Made by a program: the position numbers and the translations under genes. A stretch of 64,000 bases of DNA, from positions 5,146,001 through 5,210,000 of the forward strand of contig JAXMBC010000001.1 of NCBI GenBank assembly GCA_046350055.1, given 5' to 3'. This stretch comes from JAEUIE01 sp046350055. Its GTDB lineage: Bacteria > Planctomycetota > Planctomycetia > Gemmatales > HRBIN36. Shown here one piece after another: positions 37,810 through 46,774 of this stretch (within the stretch, counting starts at the first letter, position 1; every line of letters begins with the position of its first letter). The notes beneath the pieces are model-generated. The model was not told the DNA's origin, made no database searches, and saw only the letters and a program-made list of their open reading frames with translations.

Positions 37810-39288
37810 ATGCAGCCGAAAACCGTGCTTCTTCAACCGAACGACGACATCGAGACTCTGAACTATCAAGGATTCCGTGAGAGGCTGGCTCACCATCTGG
37901 AAAAAGCAGATCGTATCCTGAGCGTTTTCGGGTCACTCGATTCTGAATCGCCTGGCAACGCTCCCAGGCTGCATGCAGTAATCCTCGGAAAGTCGGGACT
38001 TGAACACTTTACTGGACGGGGTAATCCTGCTGAGAAATTCGAATCGCTTTCAGTTCAATATCCGCAAATGCATTGTTTCGAGCGAGAGATTCACGAACAG
38101 TACGGTCTTACCCTGGTGAATCATCCCTGGTTGAAACCTATTCGCTTTGAGGGACGTAATCTGGGCAGGATGAATGACTATCCGTTCTACCAGCTTGCAG
38201 GCAAGGAAGTGCACGAAGTTGGAGTAGGTCCGATTCATGCCGGGGTCATTGAGCCCGGGCACTTCCGGTTCATGTGCTATGGGGAGACCGTTCACCATCT
38301 CGAAATACATCTGGGCTATCAACATCGCGGAGTAGAATCGCTCCTGACGAAAACCTCACCTCGGAAAATCCCTCCACTCATCGAAAGCGTCGCAGGAGAT
38401 ACAGCAGTTGCGTATGCTGTGGCTTACTGTCGAGCATGGGAAGCTCTCTGTGACTTGCCAGCCAGGCCAGAAGTGGAAGTTGTACGCAGCATTGCTGTTG
38501 AATTGGAACGCATTGCCATGCACCTGGCTGGTCTTGGTGGACTGGCAACGGATGTTGCCTTTCTGCCCGGCAGTTCTACGTATGGTCGATTGCGGACATC
38601 GGTTATCAATTTAACCATGCGGCTGTGTGGCAGTCGTTTCGGGAGAAGCTGGTTTCGCCCGGGAGAATTGCGGTATGCTTTTGGATCCAGACAAAAGGAC
38701 GATATTCGAGATACGCTGAAACGCGTTCAACGTGATCTTGCTGACATCAATGATCTCTTTCGACAGGCCCGATCCGTCTGTCATCGTCTCGAATCAACCG
38801 GAATCGTGCCTACATCGCTGGCTCGCGACATTGGCATGGTCGGCCTGGTTGGTCGTGCCTCCGGATTGACCTGTGACCTTCGACAGGAATTGCCAGGAAG
38901 TGCCTATAGTCAGTGCCCGATGCCGTTAATTACTGATACAGCAGGTGATTGCCAGGCGCGAGGTGTCGTGCGCATTCGGGAAATGGACGAATCCATGAAA
39001 TGGATTCTACACATGATTGAGAATGCGCCAGATGTTGATGCAGAGAAGCCAGCCAACCTGAAACCCCGTCCCAGTTCATCGGTTGTGTCTTTCGAGGAAG
39101 GTTGGCGTGGCGAAGTGATGCATGCGATTGAGACGGACGCTCAGGGAAGGATTTCACATTACAAGGTTCAGGATCCATCACTTCGAAACTGGTTTGGACT
39201 CGCACAGGCAGTCCGGAACAATGCCATTTATGACTTCCCGATTTGCAACAAGAGTTTTGACCTCTCATACTGCGGGAACGATTTGTAA
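37810..39288 (+). CDS. Large catalytic-arm subunit (NuoC-NuoD fusion, HyfG-like) lacking NiFe ligands
   Basis: A 492-residue protein starting at an ATG with AAGGAG eight bases upstream. Residues ~1-110 are a NuoC-like domain (QYPQMHCFEREIHEQYGL). The rest is NuoD/hydrogenase-large-like (PGHFRFMCYGETVHHLEIHLGYQHRGVESL). Where hydrogenase-3/4 large subunits have the first CxxC (CGIC), this protein reads VAGDTA. The C-terminus reads DFPICNKSFDLSYCGNDL, with two cysteines nine positions apart and no DPCxxC. Ni-Fe binding is therefore not expected. This is the diagnostic feature of Ehr complexes. Likely role: quinone or other electron-acceptor site, as in complex I; substrate unknown. Confidence 0.88.
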   Translation: MQPKTVLLQPNDDIETLNYQGFRERLAHHLEKADRILSVFGSLDSESPGNAPRLHAVILGKSGLEHFTGRGNPAEKFESLSVQYPQMHCFEREIHEQYGLTLVNHPWLKPIRFEGRNLGRMNDYPFYQLAGKEVHEVGVGPIHAGVIEPGHFRFMCYGETVHHLEIHLGYQHRGVESLLTKTSPRKIPPLIESVAGDTAVAYAVAYCRAWEALCDLPARPEVEVVRSIAVELERIAMHLAGLGGLATDVAFLPGSSTYGRLRTSVINLTMRLCGSRFGRSWFRPGELRYAFGSRQKDDIRDTLKRVQRDLADINDLFRQARSVCHRLESTGIVPTSLARDIGMVGLVGRASGLTCDLRQELPGSAYSQCPMPLITDTAGDCQARGVVRIREMDESMKWILHMIENAPDVDAEKPANLKPRPSSSVVSFEEGWRGEVMHAIETDAQGRISHYKVQDPSLRNWFGLAQAVRNNAIYDFPICNKSFDLSYCGNDL

Positions 39289-39296
39289 CAGCCTTT

Positions 39297-40067
39297 ATGG
39301 GGTTTACGGTGATTCCATTATTCGAAGCACTAAACGTTCGACGCTCACAAGGCAAGCAGTTCATTCCCGATGTCCGCTCAGCTGATCCCGTCGGGTTTCG
39401 GGGGCTACCTGTCATCGATTCGGCTCCATGCAGCGAAGGCTGCAGTGCCTGTATGGAAGAGTGCCCAACGAGTGCCATTTTGCTTTCCCCCTTCCGGCTT
39501 GATCTGGGCAAGTGTGTTTTCTGTGATGAATGTGCCCGGGTGTGTCCCCGTGACAAGGTGACTTTTTCAAATCATTATCGATTGGCTTCGCGGACACGGG
39601 ATGGTCTGGTCATGAAAGAGGGAACAAGCACCCTGTCAGCGGTTGAAGCCAATTCCAGAATTCAAAGCCTGTTCGGTCGGTCACTGAAACTCCGCTCCGT
39701 CTCTGCTGGTGGATGCAATGCATGTGAAATGGAAATCAACGCTACGGCTAACGTCAATTTCGATTCGAGCCGTTACGGTATCGATATCGTCGCCTCACCA
39801 CGTCATGCGGACGGATTGATCCTGAGCGGGCCAGTGACAAAGAACATGGCAGCGGCTCTCGAACTCTGCTATGAGGGTATGCCTGATCCCAAATTCGTGA
39901 TTGCTGTCGGCGCCTGCGCGATTTCGGGAGGTGTATTCGAGCAGTCTCTTGCTCTGGATCGTTCATTTCTAGGCCGATTTACCCCGGAGTTATTTATTGC
40001 CGGATGCCCAGCACATCCCTTGTCCATCGTGAACGGCATTCTTGATCTACTGGGACAGAAAGGCTGA
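39297..40067 (+). CDS. Ferredoxin-small-subunit fusion (NuoI/HyfH + NuoB/HyfI-like)
   Basis: A 256-residue iron-sulfur protein. The N-terminal half has two 4Fe-4S motifs: CSEGCSACMEECP, with an odd three-residue first spacing, and the canonical CVFCDECARVCP. The C-terminal half is NuoB/hydrogenase-small-like: GGCNACEMEI, VGACAISGG and FIAGCPAHPLSI supply four cysteines for a proximal cluster. These are separate HyfH and HyfI proteins in Escherichia coli hydrogenase-4, so this is a fusion. It would pass electrons to or from the large subunit. Last gene of the operon; no terminator is obvious before the convergent transporter gene. Confidence 0.85.
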   Translation: MGFTVIPLFEALNVRRSQGKQFIPDVRSADPVGFRGLPVIDSAPCSEGCSACMEECPTSAILLSPFRLDLGKCVFCDECARVCPRDKVTFSNHYRLASRTRDGLVMKEGTSTLSAVEANSRIQSLFGRSLKLRSVSAGGCNACEMEINATANVNFDSSRYGIDIVASPRHADGLILSGPVTKNMAAALELCYEGMPDPKFVIAVGACAISGGVFEQSLALDRSFLGRFTPELFIAGCPAHPLSIVNGILDLLGQKG

Positions 40068-40160
40068 CATCAAAGGGAAGGGAAAGACTCAGCGTTTCGG
40101 AAGACGGAACGAGGAAGCGGTACACCCCTCGCGTGCTGCATTTTTAGCAAGGTTGACGTT

Positions 40161-40694
40161 TCAGATTGATCTGTTACTGCTTGGGGGCACAGTCATTTCC
40201 TTCGGGTCGCTAATGCTTAATTCAGATGGACATTTAGAGTCTCTATCAGTCGTATGAGGCTCGTAAGCTACCAGGATGGCTCCAGCTAAACACAGAATCA
40301 ATCCCAGGAATTGTGGCATAGTAAAGCTCAGACTACCATCACGCCAGAGGGAAGTGAGGGCTACGGCAAGAGCAACGACGAGCAAGTCCAGGGCTCCAAG
40401 AGCTTTCACGAGCCCGACATTGGGAGCTTTGCCATAGGCTGCCACCACGGCATAGTTCGAGACGAAGAGGGTGATCGCCAGAAATGCGAACCACCACAGG
40501 TTCACTGCAGGGAAGCTCAGCCTGGTGCCGGTAAAGAGAGCATACAAGGCGAAGATGACCAGCCCGATTGCGAAAAGATAGAAGTTGATTGCGGCACTGG
40601 TCATGCCGGTTGCAGCTAAACGGGCTGTCAGAAGAGCCGTTCCGGCAAATCCAAAGACCGAGATCGTAGCCCACGCCCACCAGGGCATTGTCAT
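40161..40694 (-). CDS. DMT/EamA-type transporter, half-size
   Basis: About 177 residues with five hydrophobic helices (TISVFGFAGTALLTARLAA, AINFYLFAIGLVIFALYALF, LWWFAFLAITLFVSNYAVVAAYG, LGALDLLVVALAVALTSL and FLGLILCLAGAILVAY) and a polar tail. The helix ending AYGKAPNVGLVKAL is EamA-like. It has one repeat instead of the usual two (~300 residues), so it probably dimerises. The ATG at 40694 has AAGGAG eight bases upstream. It is 12 bp downstream of the PLP decarboxylase stop, so it is likely in the same operon and a candidate exporter of its product. Confidence 0.75.
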   Translation of the reverse strand: MTMPWWAWATISVFGFAGTALLTARLAATGMTSAAINFYLFAIGLVIFALYALFTGTRLSFPAVNLWWFAFLAITLFVSNYAVVAAYGKAPNVGLVKALGALDLLVVALAVALTSLWRDGSLSFTMPQFLGLILCLAGAILVAYEPHTTDRDSKCPSELSISDPKEMTVPPSSNRSI

Positions 40695-40706
40695 GTGAGT
40701 CACTCC

Positions 40707-42290
40707 TTACTTCGAAAGTTGGTTGGCTAGAGCTACCTGGTCATTCAGCACAGCTTCGAGGTCCTCGGCCGACGTGAGAGGATTCGCAACGACGGCTCGC
40801 AATGCAACGAGAGGAACTGCCTGACCATAGCGAGTGCACTGAACCGTGGTGCGAGAGACACAGGTGCTACCTGCATCCAGTTGTGCCTGATGCAGGCGCT
40901 CATTGAACTGATTGATGGCTTGCTGGTCTTCCCAAGTCAATGCATCATGGGCGAGACGATCTCGATACTCGACAGGCAGGTAGCGATAGAGCACCAGATT
41001 GGAATCGGGCTTGAGGATCAACAGCTCAAAATCGACTGAATGAGAAATACGCTGACAAAGAAGTTGAGCCATGCGGATTCCATGTTCTACCAGTTGAGCG
41101 TAGCCGGTGCGCCCGAACAGTCGCAAGGCAGCATGAAGATGCAGGACCATGCCAGAACGGGAACCTTCCAGCGAACGGCAACCGAGATCATCGGAGCCGG
41201 GACGGGAGAGATAATTGGCATGCTTCTCGATGGCTTTGGCCCGCTGAGGCTCCCGGAAGAGAAGCATCCCTATGCCAAGTGGGAGGTAGAGTTGCTTGTG
41301 CCCATCCAGGGTCACCGTATCCGCCCGTTCAATGCCTGCCAGGCGTGTAGCATGTAGTTTCGAGAAGAGGAGCGGACCACCCCAGGCAGCATCGACATGG
41401 AAAGCGGTTCCCACTGAAGCAGCAAGATCAGCCAGCTCGTTAAGCGGATCAATGGCCCCGGCATCGGTGCTGCCGGCCACGCCGACAATCGCCAGAATAC
41501 ACTTTCCTTCCTTTTGACATTGCTCAACCGCGTCCCGCATAACATCCACCTTCACCCGTCCGGTGCTATCCAGAGGCACTCGAAACAGGTTCCGCTCGCC
41601 CAGGCCCATCAGGCCAATTGCCTTGGCAAAGGAATAATGCATTGATTCAGGGCCGATCACCACGGCATCGCGATATCCATAGTACTGCAAGGCTGCCAGC
41701 AGCCCTTCATGTTCGATACCCGCAAACTTGCCAGTAGCTTTGAGCGCTGTATTGCGAGCACACCACATGGCGGTGAGGTTGGCCAGCGTACCACCGGAAG
41801 TGACGATACCCAGCGTGCTTTCACGTTTCTGGACATGTGTTTGATAAAATTCATCGGAACGCTGATAGAGCAGGCGATGCAACGTAGCCAGTGCTTCACG
41901 TTCGCAAAGCGTCAGCGAGCGCGAGGCATCCGCTTTCGTCAGGTTCTGGTTCATGGCTGTCACCAGCCGCGCGATAGGTCTGCTGAACCAGGGAAGCCCC
42001 TGACTCATATGCGACAAGCTGCGTGGCGAAGCGATGCGATTGGCGTGATCCACCACATCATCACGCAGGCTTTCTACATACTGTTCTGGTGCCATGGGAT
42101 GATCGTGAATAGTAGTCTCACTGAATCGCTCAACAAGGTTTGACACAGGCACGGCAATCTCTGTTTCGCTGAGGAACTCGCGAATCATCTCGGAGACAGC
42201 TTCATCCATCAGCATTTCTGAAGAAGTACTTTCATCGTGAACGAAGAATCGGGTGACAGCTGGTGCAGTGAGTTGCTGGCTAGCAAACAT
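40707..42290 (-). CDS. PLP-dependent group II decarboxylase, PanP-like (aspartate/glutamate type)
   Basis: About 527 residues from the ATG at 42290, which has GGAG upstream and overlaps the ATP-grasp stop by 11 bases. It belongs to the fold-type I group II decarboxylases. The segments GIVTSGGTLANLTAMWCARN, FHVDAAWGGPLLFS (PLP-pocket Asp) and TLDGHKQLYLPLGIGMLL (Schiff-base Lys332) are seen. The DGHKQLYLPLG context resembles PanP, the alternative pyridoxal aspartate 1-decarboxylase that makes beta-alanine, more than tryptophan- or tyrosine-type enzymes. Substrate assignment is inference; glutamate or another amino acid remains possible. The overlapping ATP-grasp gene suggests the amine product is ligated. 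Confidence 0.8.
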   Translation of the reverse strand: MFASQQLTAPAVTRFFVHDESTSSEMLMDEAVSEMIREFLSETEIAVPVSNLVERFSETTIHDHPMAPEQYVESLRDDVVDHANRIASPRSLSHMSQGLPWFSRPIARLVTAMNQNLTKADASRSLTLCEREALATLHRLLYQRSDEFYQTHVQKRESTLGIVTSGGTLANLTAMWCARNTALKATGKFAGIEHEGLLAALQYYGYRDAVVIGPESMHYSFAKAIGLMGLGERNLFRVPLDSTGRVKVDVMRDAVEQCQKEGKCILAIVGVAGSTDAGAIDPLNELADLAASVGTAFHVDAAWGGPLLFSKLHATRLAGIERADTVTLDGHKQLYLPLGIGMLLFREPQRAKAIEKHANYLSRPGSDDLGCRSLEGSRSGMVLHLHAALRLFGRTGYAQLVEHGIRMAQLLCQRISHSVDFELLILKPDSNLVLYRYLPVEYRDRLAHDALTWEDQQAINQFNERLHQAQLDAGSTCVSRTTVQCTRYGQAVPLVALRAVVANPLTSAEDLEAVLNDQVALANQLSK

Positions 42291-43638
42291 AGGATTGCTC
42301 CTGGCTTCGAGGGCTGAAGTGGTATTGCTGACGGAACGCGGCGATCCAGCGCTGTGCCTCTCTCGTGAGAGCACCCTGGGTAATCAGTCGATCACGAGTG
42401 ATCAGTCGTCCGAGAGGCGTTCCTTGCCGCACCGGTCGGCCTGGTTCGATGGTTCGAAGAAAGAGAGCCTCGTCTGCCCGGGCAATGGAACGCATCTGCG
42501 TTTCATGGCGGACGAAATAGAGCCGATCATCGCTTTGCATGCGATAAAGGCCGCTGGCGGGAACTTCAGTTACCGTTTTTTCATGTCCCAGGTGATCGAG
42601 TATGAGTTGGCCCCAGCCTGTCGCGGACTCGGTTTGCGTCCAGTGGGTATTGAGCGAGGTAAAGTTGTGCGATGTGGCTTTGCCGAGCCACTCCTCAATG
42701 TGATGCGTGAGCAGCGGGGTGATGCCTTGCTCCTGAGCGGCAAGGTCGCCTACCGGAGCGGCTCCGGTGATACGCGGATTCAATTCGCCGAAGTAAAGTT
42801 GCTGGCTATCGATGTCGAGGAGATAGTCGACACCGAAGACGCCACGATAGCCGTGCTTTCGCATTTCCTCGCCAATAGCGATGGTGTAAAGGTAGGCCTT
42901 TCGGCGAACACTGCTCCCAAAGTCATCATGGCAAAGTTGATTACCGCACCAGCCGCCGCGATAGGGCGTCAATTCCGGGAAGCCGACAAGTTCCGCCTGC
43001 AGCGGCCCCACCAAAGTACCATGCTTCGTTACGCAGGCCTCAAGGGCCGCGGGCTGGCAGCGGATCCGCTTCATGATTTTGACTTCTTGCGCTGCTTCAA
43101 TGGTCGCAGCATGCACTTCATAGTCAGCTTTATTGCTGATAAAAAACGTGGTGCTGCCCGAATCGCCAAAGGGGGTTTGCACCACCAGGTCTAGCCCTAA
43201 ACCCTGGGCAGCCTGGCGAAGTGACTGATAGCTCGTGATATTGCAGAGCACATTCGGAACAGAGGGAACGCCAGCACGCTGTGCCAGACGGGTGGCGTTG
43301 ACTTTGCAGTCCAGTTGCCGTCGAAGAGCCGCACAGGGATGCAGTATCTGCAGCTTCAACTCGGCTGCGGCCTGCTCGGCTCGCTCATCAAACATCAGAA
43401 AGAGCAACTTGGGATTGATATGCTGCCGCAGTTGCTGGATGACCCGTTCATTGCGAAGGAGAGCGGCCGTGGTAGTGGGAATATCCGTCAGTGCATTGTC
43501 AGGCAGGTTGCCAGGAGTAAAGAGTGCAGGATGTCTGCCTTCAAATGCATCCATGGCATTGATGAATGCCAGTCGATGCTCTTCGGCTCCAAGTACATTG
43601 AAGGGGGAAACATTCACAAAGAAGATGGGAGCCACCAT
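42280..43638 (-). CDS. ATP-grasp ligase
   Basis: About 452 residues from the ATG at 43638 (GAGG upstream; a GTG at 43644 is the alternative). The middle carries ATP-grasp landmarks: KVNATRLAQRAGVPSVPN, DLVVQTPFGDSGSTTFFI (the glycine-containing ATP loop), IMKRIRCQPAALEACVT and GYRGVFGVDYLLD...LYFGELNPRITGA, with the metal-binding Glu/Asn pair. Such enzymes join a carboxylate to an amine through an acyl-phosphate. It overlaps the PLP decarboxylase gene, so it probably uses that enzyme's product, as in synthesis of a beta-alanyl or similar dipeptide-like compound. The exact acceptor is unknown. Confidence 0.82.
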   Translation of the reverse strand: MVAPIFFVNVSPFNVLGAEEHRLAFINAMDAFEGRHPALFTPGNLPDNALTDIPTTTAALLRNERVIQQLRQHINPKLLFLMFDERAEQAAAELKLQILHPCAALRRQLDCKVNATRLAQRAGVPSVPNVLCNITSYQSLRQAAQGLGLDLVVQTPFGDSGSTTFFISNKADYEVHAATIEAAQEVKIMKRIRCQPAALEACVTKHGTLVGPLQAELVGFPELTPYRGGWCGNQLCHDDFGSSVRRKAYLYTIAIGEEMRKHGYRGVFGVDYLLDIDSQQLYFGELNPRITGAAPVGDLAAQEQGITPLLTHHIEEWLGKATSHNFTSLNTHWTQTESATGWGQLILDHLGHEKTVTEVPASGLYRMQSDDRLYFVRHETQMRSIARADEALFLRTIEPGRPVRQGTPLGRLITRDRLITQGALTREAQRWIAAFRQQYHFSPRSQEQSYVC

Positions 43639-43791
43639 ACTCACCTCGCACTGATATAAACCTCACTACAGATATCAGTGCGGAATCGGCTGACAAAACC
43701 CCTCACCGGTTTGGAAAGAATCAGAGAATTGCCCGAGGATCACAAGTAGAGTGCCCATCGCCCCCCAGTGTAACGCCGACTTCAGCTATCC

Positions 43792-43902
43792 CTAGCCGCT
43801 GAACAGGATGCCGGGGGAGTTGCGGCAGGCGGAGACTTGGAAGTTGAGGTCATCGATAATGTTCCGGTCGTCTATGCCGATTTCGAGGAAGGGGTTTTGC
43901 GG
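43792..43902 (-). pseudogene. Short C-terminal coding scrap of an unknown protein
   Basis: A 36-residue minus-strand frame (NPFLEIGIDDRNIIDDL then FQVSACRNSPGILFSG) has protein-like composition but no start; a TAA precedes it. It may be the last piece of a deleted gene. The surrounding 43639-44164 region otherwise shows no gene. Confidence 0.25.
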
Positions 43903-44297
43903 TTAGCGACATGTATGCCGATGTCAGTGCCTACCGTGGAGGCAAGCTCTCCGACTTGAGCTCGCTCCAAACATTCTCTAATGGGGCAGGAAGATAGGTG
44001 TCGGTGGAACATGTAGGCAGGTAATAAGTTGCGGTTAGTTGTGCTGTTAACCGCGAGATAATCTCATTAGGTGCGGGAGAGATGTTGTAGCTAAAACATA
44101 ACGCTTGATAGTTTGGCTCTTGATCAGGCTGTATGAGACATGCTCAAGTCACATCATTATTGATTGTAAACGCTATCGCAAAACCGTGGCGCGGGTGGCA
44201 GGTCGAGTGATGCTGTAAAAGTGTGGCGTGTAACAGAGCCAGCCGCTTAGTCTGAAGAGCTGCGAAGCAGCTCTTCTGGAGTAAGTGGGAGGCAGGA

Positions 44298-45800
44298 GTG
44301 TACCGCGACATGAAGCAATGGAGTGAGATTCGCCGCCGTGTGCTGAATAAGGAGATCAGCAAACGTCAGGCGTGCCGGGAGTATGGTGTTCACTGGGATA
44401 CGTTGAAGAAGATCGAAGGGAATGTGGAGCCACCGGCATTTCGTCGGCCATCCCCGCGAGCCAAGCCGGTGCTGGCGGCGTATCTGGGGCACATCGAGGC
44501 CATCCTGAAGGCAGACGAGTCGGAGCCCGCCAAGCAGCGTCATACGGCTCGTCGGATTTATCTGCGGCTGAAAGAGGAGCACGGTTACGCAGGTGGTGAG
44601 AGCACGATTCGGCAGGCCGTGCGTCAGCTTCGCCAGCAGACGGCCGAGGTCTTTGTGCCTCTGAGCCATCCGCCAGGGGAAGCCCAGGTAGACTTTGGTC
44701 ATGCCGAAGTGATCATCGCGGGAGAACGGGTAGCTGCCTCATTCTTTGTGATGACATTGCCCTACTCGGATGCCTTCTTCTGCTGTGTGTTTCCGAAGGA
44801 GTGTACGGAGACGTTTCAGGAGGGGCATGTCCGGGCGTTTGAGTTCTTCGGCGGCGTGCCGAAGCGAATCACGTACGACAACAGCAATATCGCCGTCTCG
44901 AGCATCGAGCATCAGCGAGGCAAGGATTGGACAGCGGGGTTCCACCGTCTGGTGAGCCACTATCTGTACGAACCTCACTTTTGCCGAGTACGTCGAGGCA
45001 ATGAGAAGGGAGTGGTGGAAGGGATTGTCAAGTTTGCTCGTAGCAACTTCATGGTTCCCGTTCCGCAGGCAGCGTCGTGGGAAGCACTCAATGAGGTAAT
45101 CATGGAGCGTTGCCGGGCCGACCAGCAACGGCAACTGCGTGGTCAGACGGCATGCAAAGCAGTGCTATTGGAACAGGAACGGGCATCGTTGCGTCCTTTT
45201 CCAGCTCAACGCTTTGAAGCACGACGGATTGTGATGGCTCAGGCGAACTCGCTGTCACTGGTGCGATTCGACACCAACGACTATTCGGTGCCGACGGCCT
45301 ATGCTCATCAGCCGATTACGGTCGTGGGAGGTGTCGAGGAAGTACGCCTGGTCTGTCGTGATCAGGTGGTAGCTCGCCATCGTCGTCACTGGGGCCGGGA
45401 ACAGACGGTCTATGATCCGATCCACTACCTGGCCCTGCTGGAGCGCAAGCCGGGGGCCTTGGACTATGCCCGTCCGCTGGAGCAGTGGCAGCTTCCCATC
45501 GCCTTTGGGATCTTGCGTCGTCGATTGGAGAACGAATGGGGCCATCGGGGGACACGGGAGTTTATCAAGGTCCTGCGATTGCTGGAACGAGCCAGCTTGC
45601 TGGAACTGTATGCAGCGGTCAAGCATGCGCTCGCCATCGGCGCCACAACCAGTGAGGCGGTGCAACTGCTGCTGGTCCATCGGCGGGAGAAGCCTGTGGT
45701 GCTCTTCTGCCTGGATCAACGTCCTCATCTGGGTGGGGTGAGTGTCCCCGTTCCTGATCTGACGGTCTACCAGTGCCTGCGCACAGGAGGTGGGGCATGA
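44298..45800 (+). CDS. istA: IS21-family transposase IstA
   Basis: A 500-residue DDE transposase starting at GTG 44298 (GGAGG upstream). It has an N-terminal helix-turn-helix (SKRQACREYGVHWDTLKKI) and an integrase core whose acidic residues lie in AQVDFGHAEV, ITYDNSNIAV and RGNEKGVVEGIVKFAR. A C-terminal beta-barrel region (YSVPTAYAHQPITVVGGVEEV) follows. It appears intact. It works with the ATPase IstB. Confidence 0.93.
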   Translation: MYRDMKQWSEIRRRVLNKEISKRQACREYGVHWDTLKKIEGNVEPPAFRRPSPRAKPVLAAYLGHIEAILKADESEPAKQRHTARRIYLRLKEEHGYAGGESTIRQAVRQLRQQTAEVFVPLSHPPGEAQVDFGHAEVIIAGERVAASFFVMTLPYSDAFFCCVFPKECTETFQEGHVRAFEFFGGVPKRITYDNSNIAVSSIEHQRGKDWTAGFHRLVSHYLYEPHFCRVRRGNEKGVVEGIVKFARSNFMVPVPQAASWEALNEVIMERCRADQQRQLRGQTACKAVLLEQERASLRPFPAQRFEARRIVMAQANSLSLVRFDTNDYSVPTAYAHQPITVVGGVEEVRLVCRDQVVARHRRHWGREQTVYDPIHYLALLERKPGALDYARPLEQWQLPIAFGILRRRLENEWGHRGTREFIKVLRLLERASLLELYAAVKHALAIGATTSEAVQLLLVHRREKPVVLFCLDQRPHLGGVSVPVPDLTVYQCLRTGGGA

Positions 45801-46603
45801 AGAAGACCGAAACGACCAGCACGGTGCTGCTGAAGCATCACCTGAAGGCATTACGACTGCCCACGATCCTCAGTGAATGCGATAAGGTAGCAGCCCGGTG
45901 TGCCAGCGAGAATGTCGATCACCTGGGGTTCCTGCAGCAGTTGTGCGAGCTGGAACTGGTGGATCGGGAACGACGTGCTGCCGAACGACGGCTCAAGGCA
46001 GCCCGCTTCCCAACGCTAAAGACGTTGGATGACTTCGACTTCAGCGCCCAACCTTCGCTGAACAAGGTTCTGGTGGCGGAATTGATGCGAGGTGTCTTTG
46101 TGGATCAGCGGGAATCGGTGATCCTGCTGGGCAATCCTGGCACCGGGAAGACCCACCTGGCCACGGCGCTGGCGATGGAAGCCTGCCGTCGGGGCAAGCG
46201 GGTTCGCTTCTGGCGGGTGATCGAACTGGTCACCCACCTGATGGAAGCGAGAGAGGAGCGGAACCTGCTCAGGCTCAAGAGTCAATTGGCCAAGCTGGAC
46301 TTATTGGTCCTGGACGAGCTGGGATACGTTCCGACCAGCAAGGTGGGAGCGGAGCTCTTGTTCGATGTCATCAGTACGGCCTATGAGCGGACCAGCATTA
46401 TCGTGACCACCAATCTGCCGTTCGAACAATGGACGGAGGTCCTGGGCAGCGAGCGGCTGGTCGGCGCCACCCTGGATCGGTTGACCCATCGCTGCCACAT
46501 CCTGGAAGCCACCGGAGAGAGCTATCGCCTCAAGGATGCCAAACGAAGGCAACGGCGGGGATCGACGGATAGCAAGAAGGGAGGTACCCCGGGAGGGGAG
46601 TAG
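45797..46603 (+). CDS. istB: IS21-family helper ATPase IstB
   Basis: About 268 residues. The ATG at 45797 is chosen because AGGAGG precedes it and it overlaps the istA stop as ATGA; the frame is also open upstream. It is a DnaC-like AAA+ protein with Walker A GNPGTGKTHLATAL, Walker B DLLVLDELGYVP and sensor segment SIIVTTNLPFEQW. IstB assists target selection by IstA. It appears intact. Confidence 0.93.
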   Translation: MKKTETTSTVLLKHHLKALRLPTILSECDKVAARCASENVDHLGFLQQLCELELVDRERRAAERRLKAARFPTLKTLDDFDFSAQPSLNKVLVAELMRGVFVDQRESVILLGNPGTGKTHLATALAMEACRRGKRVRFWRVIELVTHLMEAREERNLLRLKSQLAKLDLLVLDELGYVPTSKVGAELLFDVISTAYERTSIIVTTNLPFEQWTEVLGSERLVGATLDRLTHRCHILEATGESYRLKDAKRRQRRGSTDSKKGGTPGGE

Positions 46604-46612
46604 CCCCGCGCG

Positions 46613-46709
46613 GTGGGTGGACGCAACTCCAGTCGGCCTACGGCCTCCTTACGTTGCGTCCACCCACCCATGGAAAAGAGAATCCTCGACAACCACCCTG
46701 CGGGTGGTT
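46613..46709 (+). terminator. Two strong hairpins after istB
   Basis: A perfect 15-bp stem (46613-46627 with 46653-46667) follows the istB stop by nine bases, and its loop holds a smaller GGCC hairpin. A second stem AACCACCC / GGGTGGTT (46691-46698, 46702-46709) is followed by ATCTTTAA. Together they probably end istAB transcription inside the element. Confidence 0.6.
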
Positions 46710-46774
46710 ATCTTTAACCCCTAACGCCACACTTTTACCCCATCACGCGCCACGGTTTTACGATAGCGTTTACA

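Larger units (their letters stand above)
44165..46774 (+). mobile_element. IS21-family insertion sequence, complete
   Basis: Terminal inverted repeats of 29 bp at 44165-44193 and 46746-46774 match at 28 positions, beginning TGTAAACGCTATCG and ending CA on the right as is usual for IS21. Sub-terminal repeats of TAAAAGTGTGGCG occur inside both ends (near 44216 and 46725). The element holds istA and istB with an ATGA overlap and is about 2.6 kb, a normal size. No target duplication is seen directly outside the repeats. Confidence 0.92.

Noticed and set aside
32787..40067. A functional hydrogenase-4 or a classical respiratory complex I operon
   Set aside because: The large subunit lacks both CxxC nickel-ligand pairs, and NuoE/F/G and separate nuoA/J/K genes are absent.
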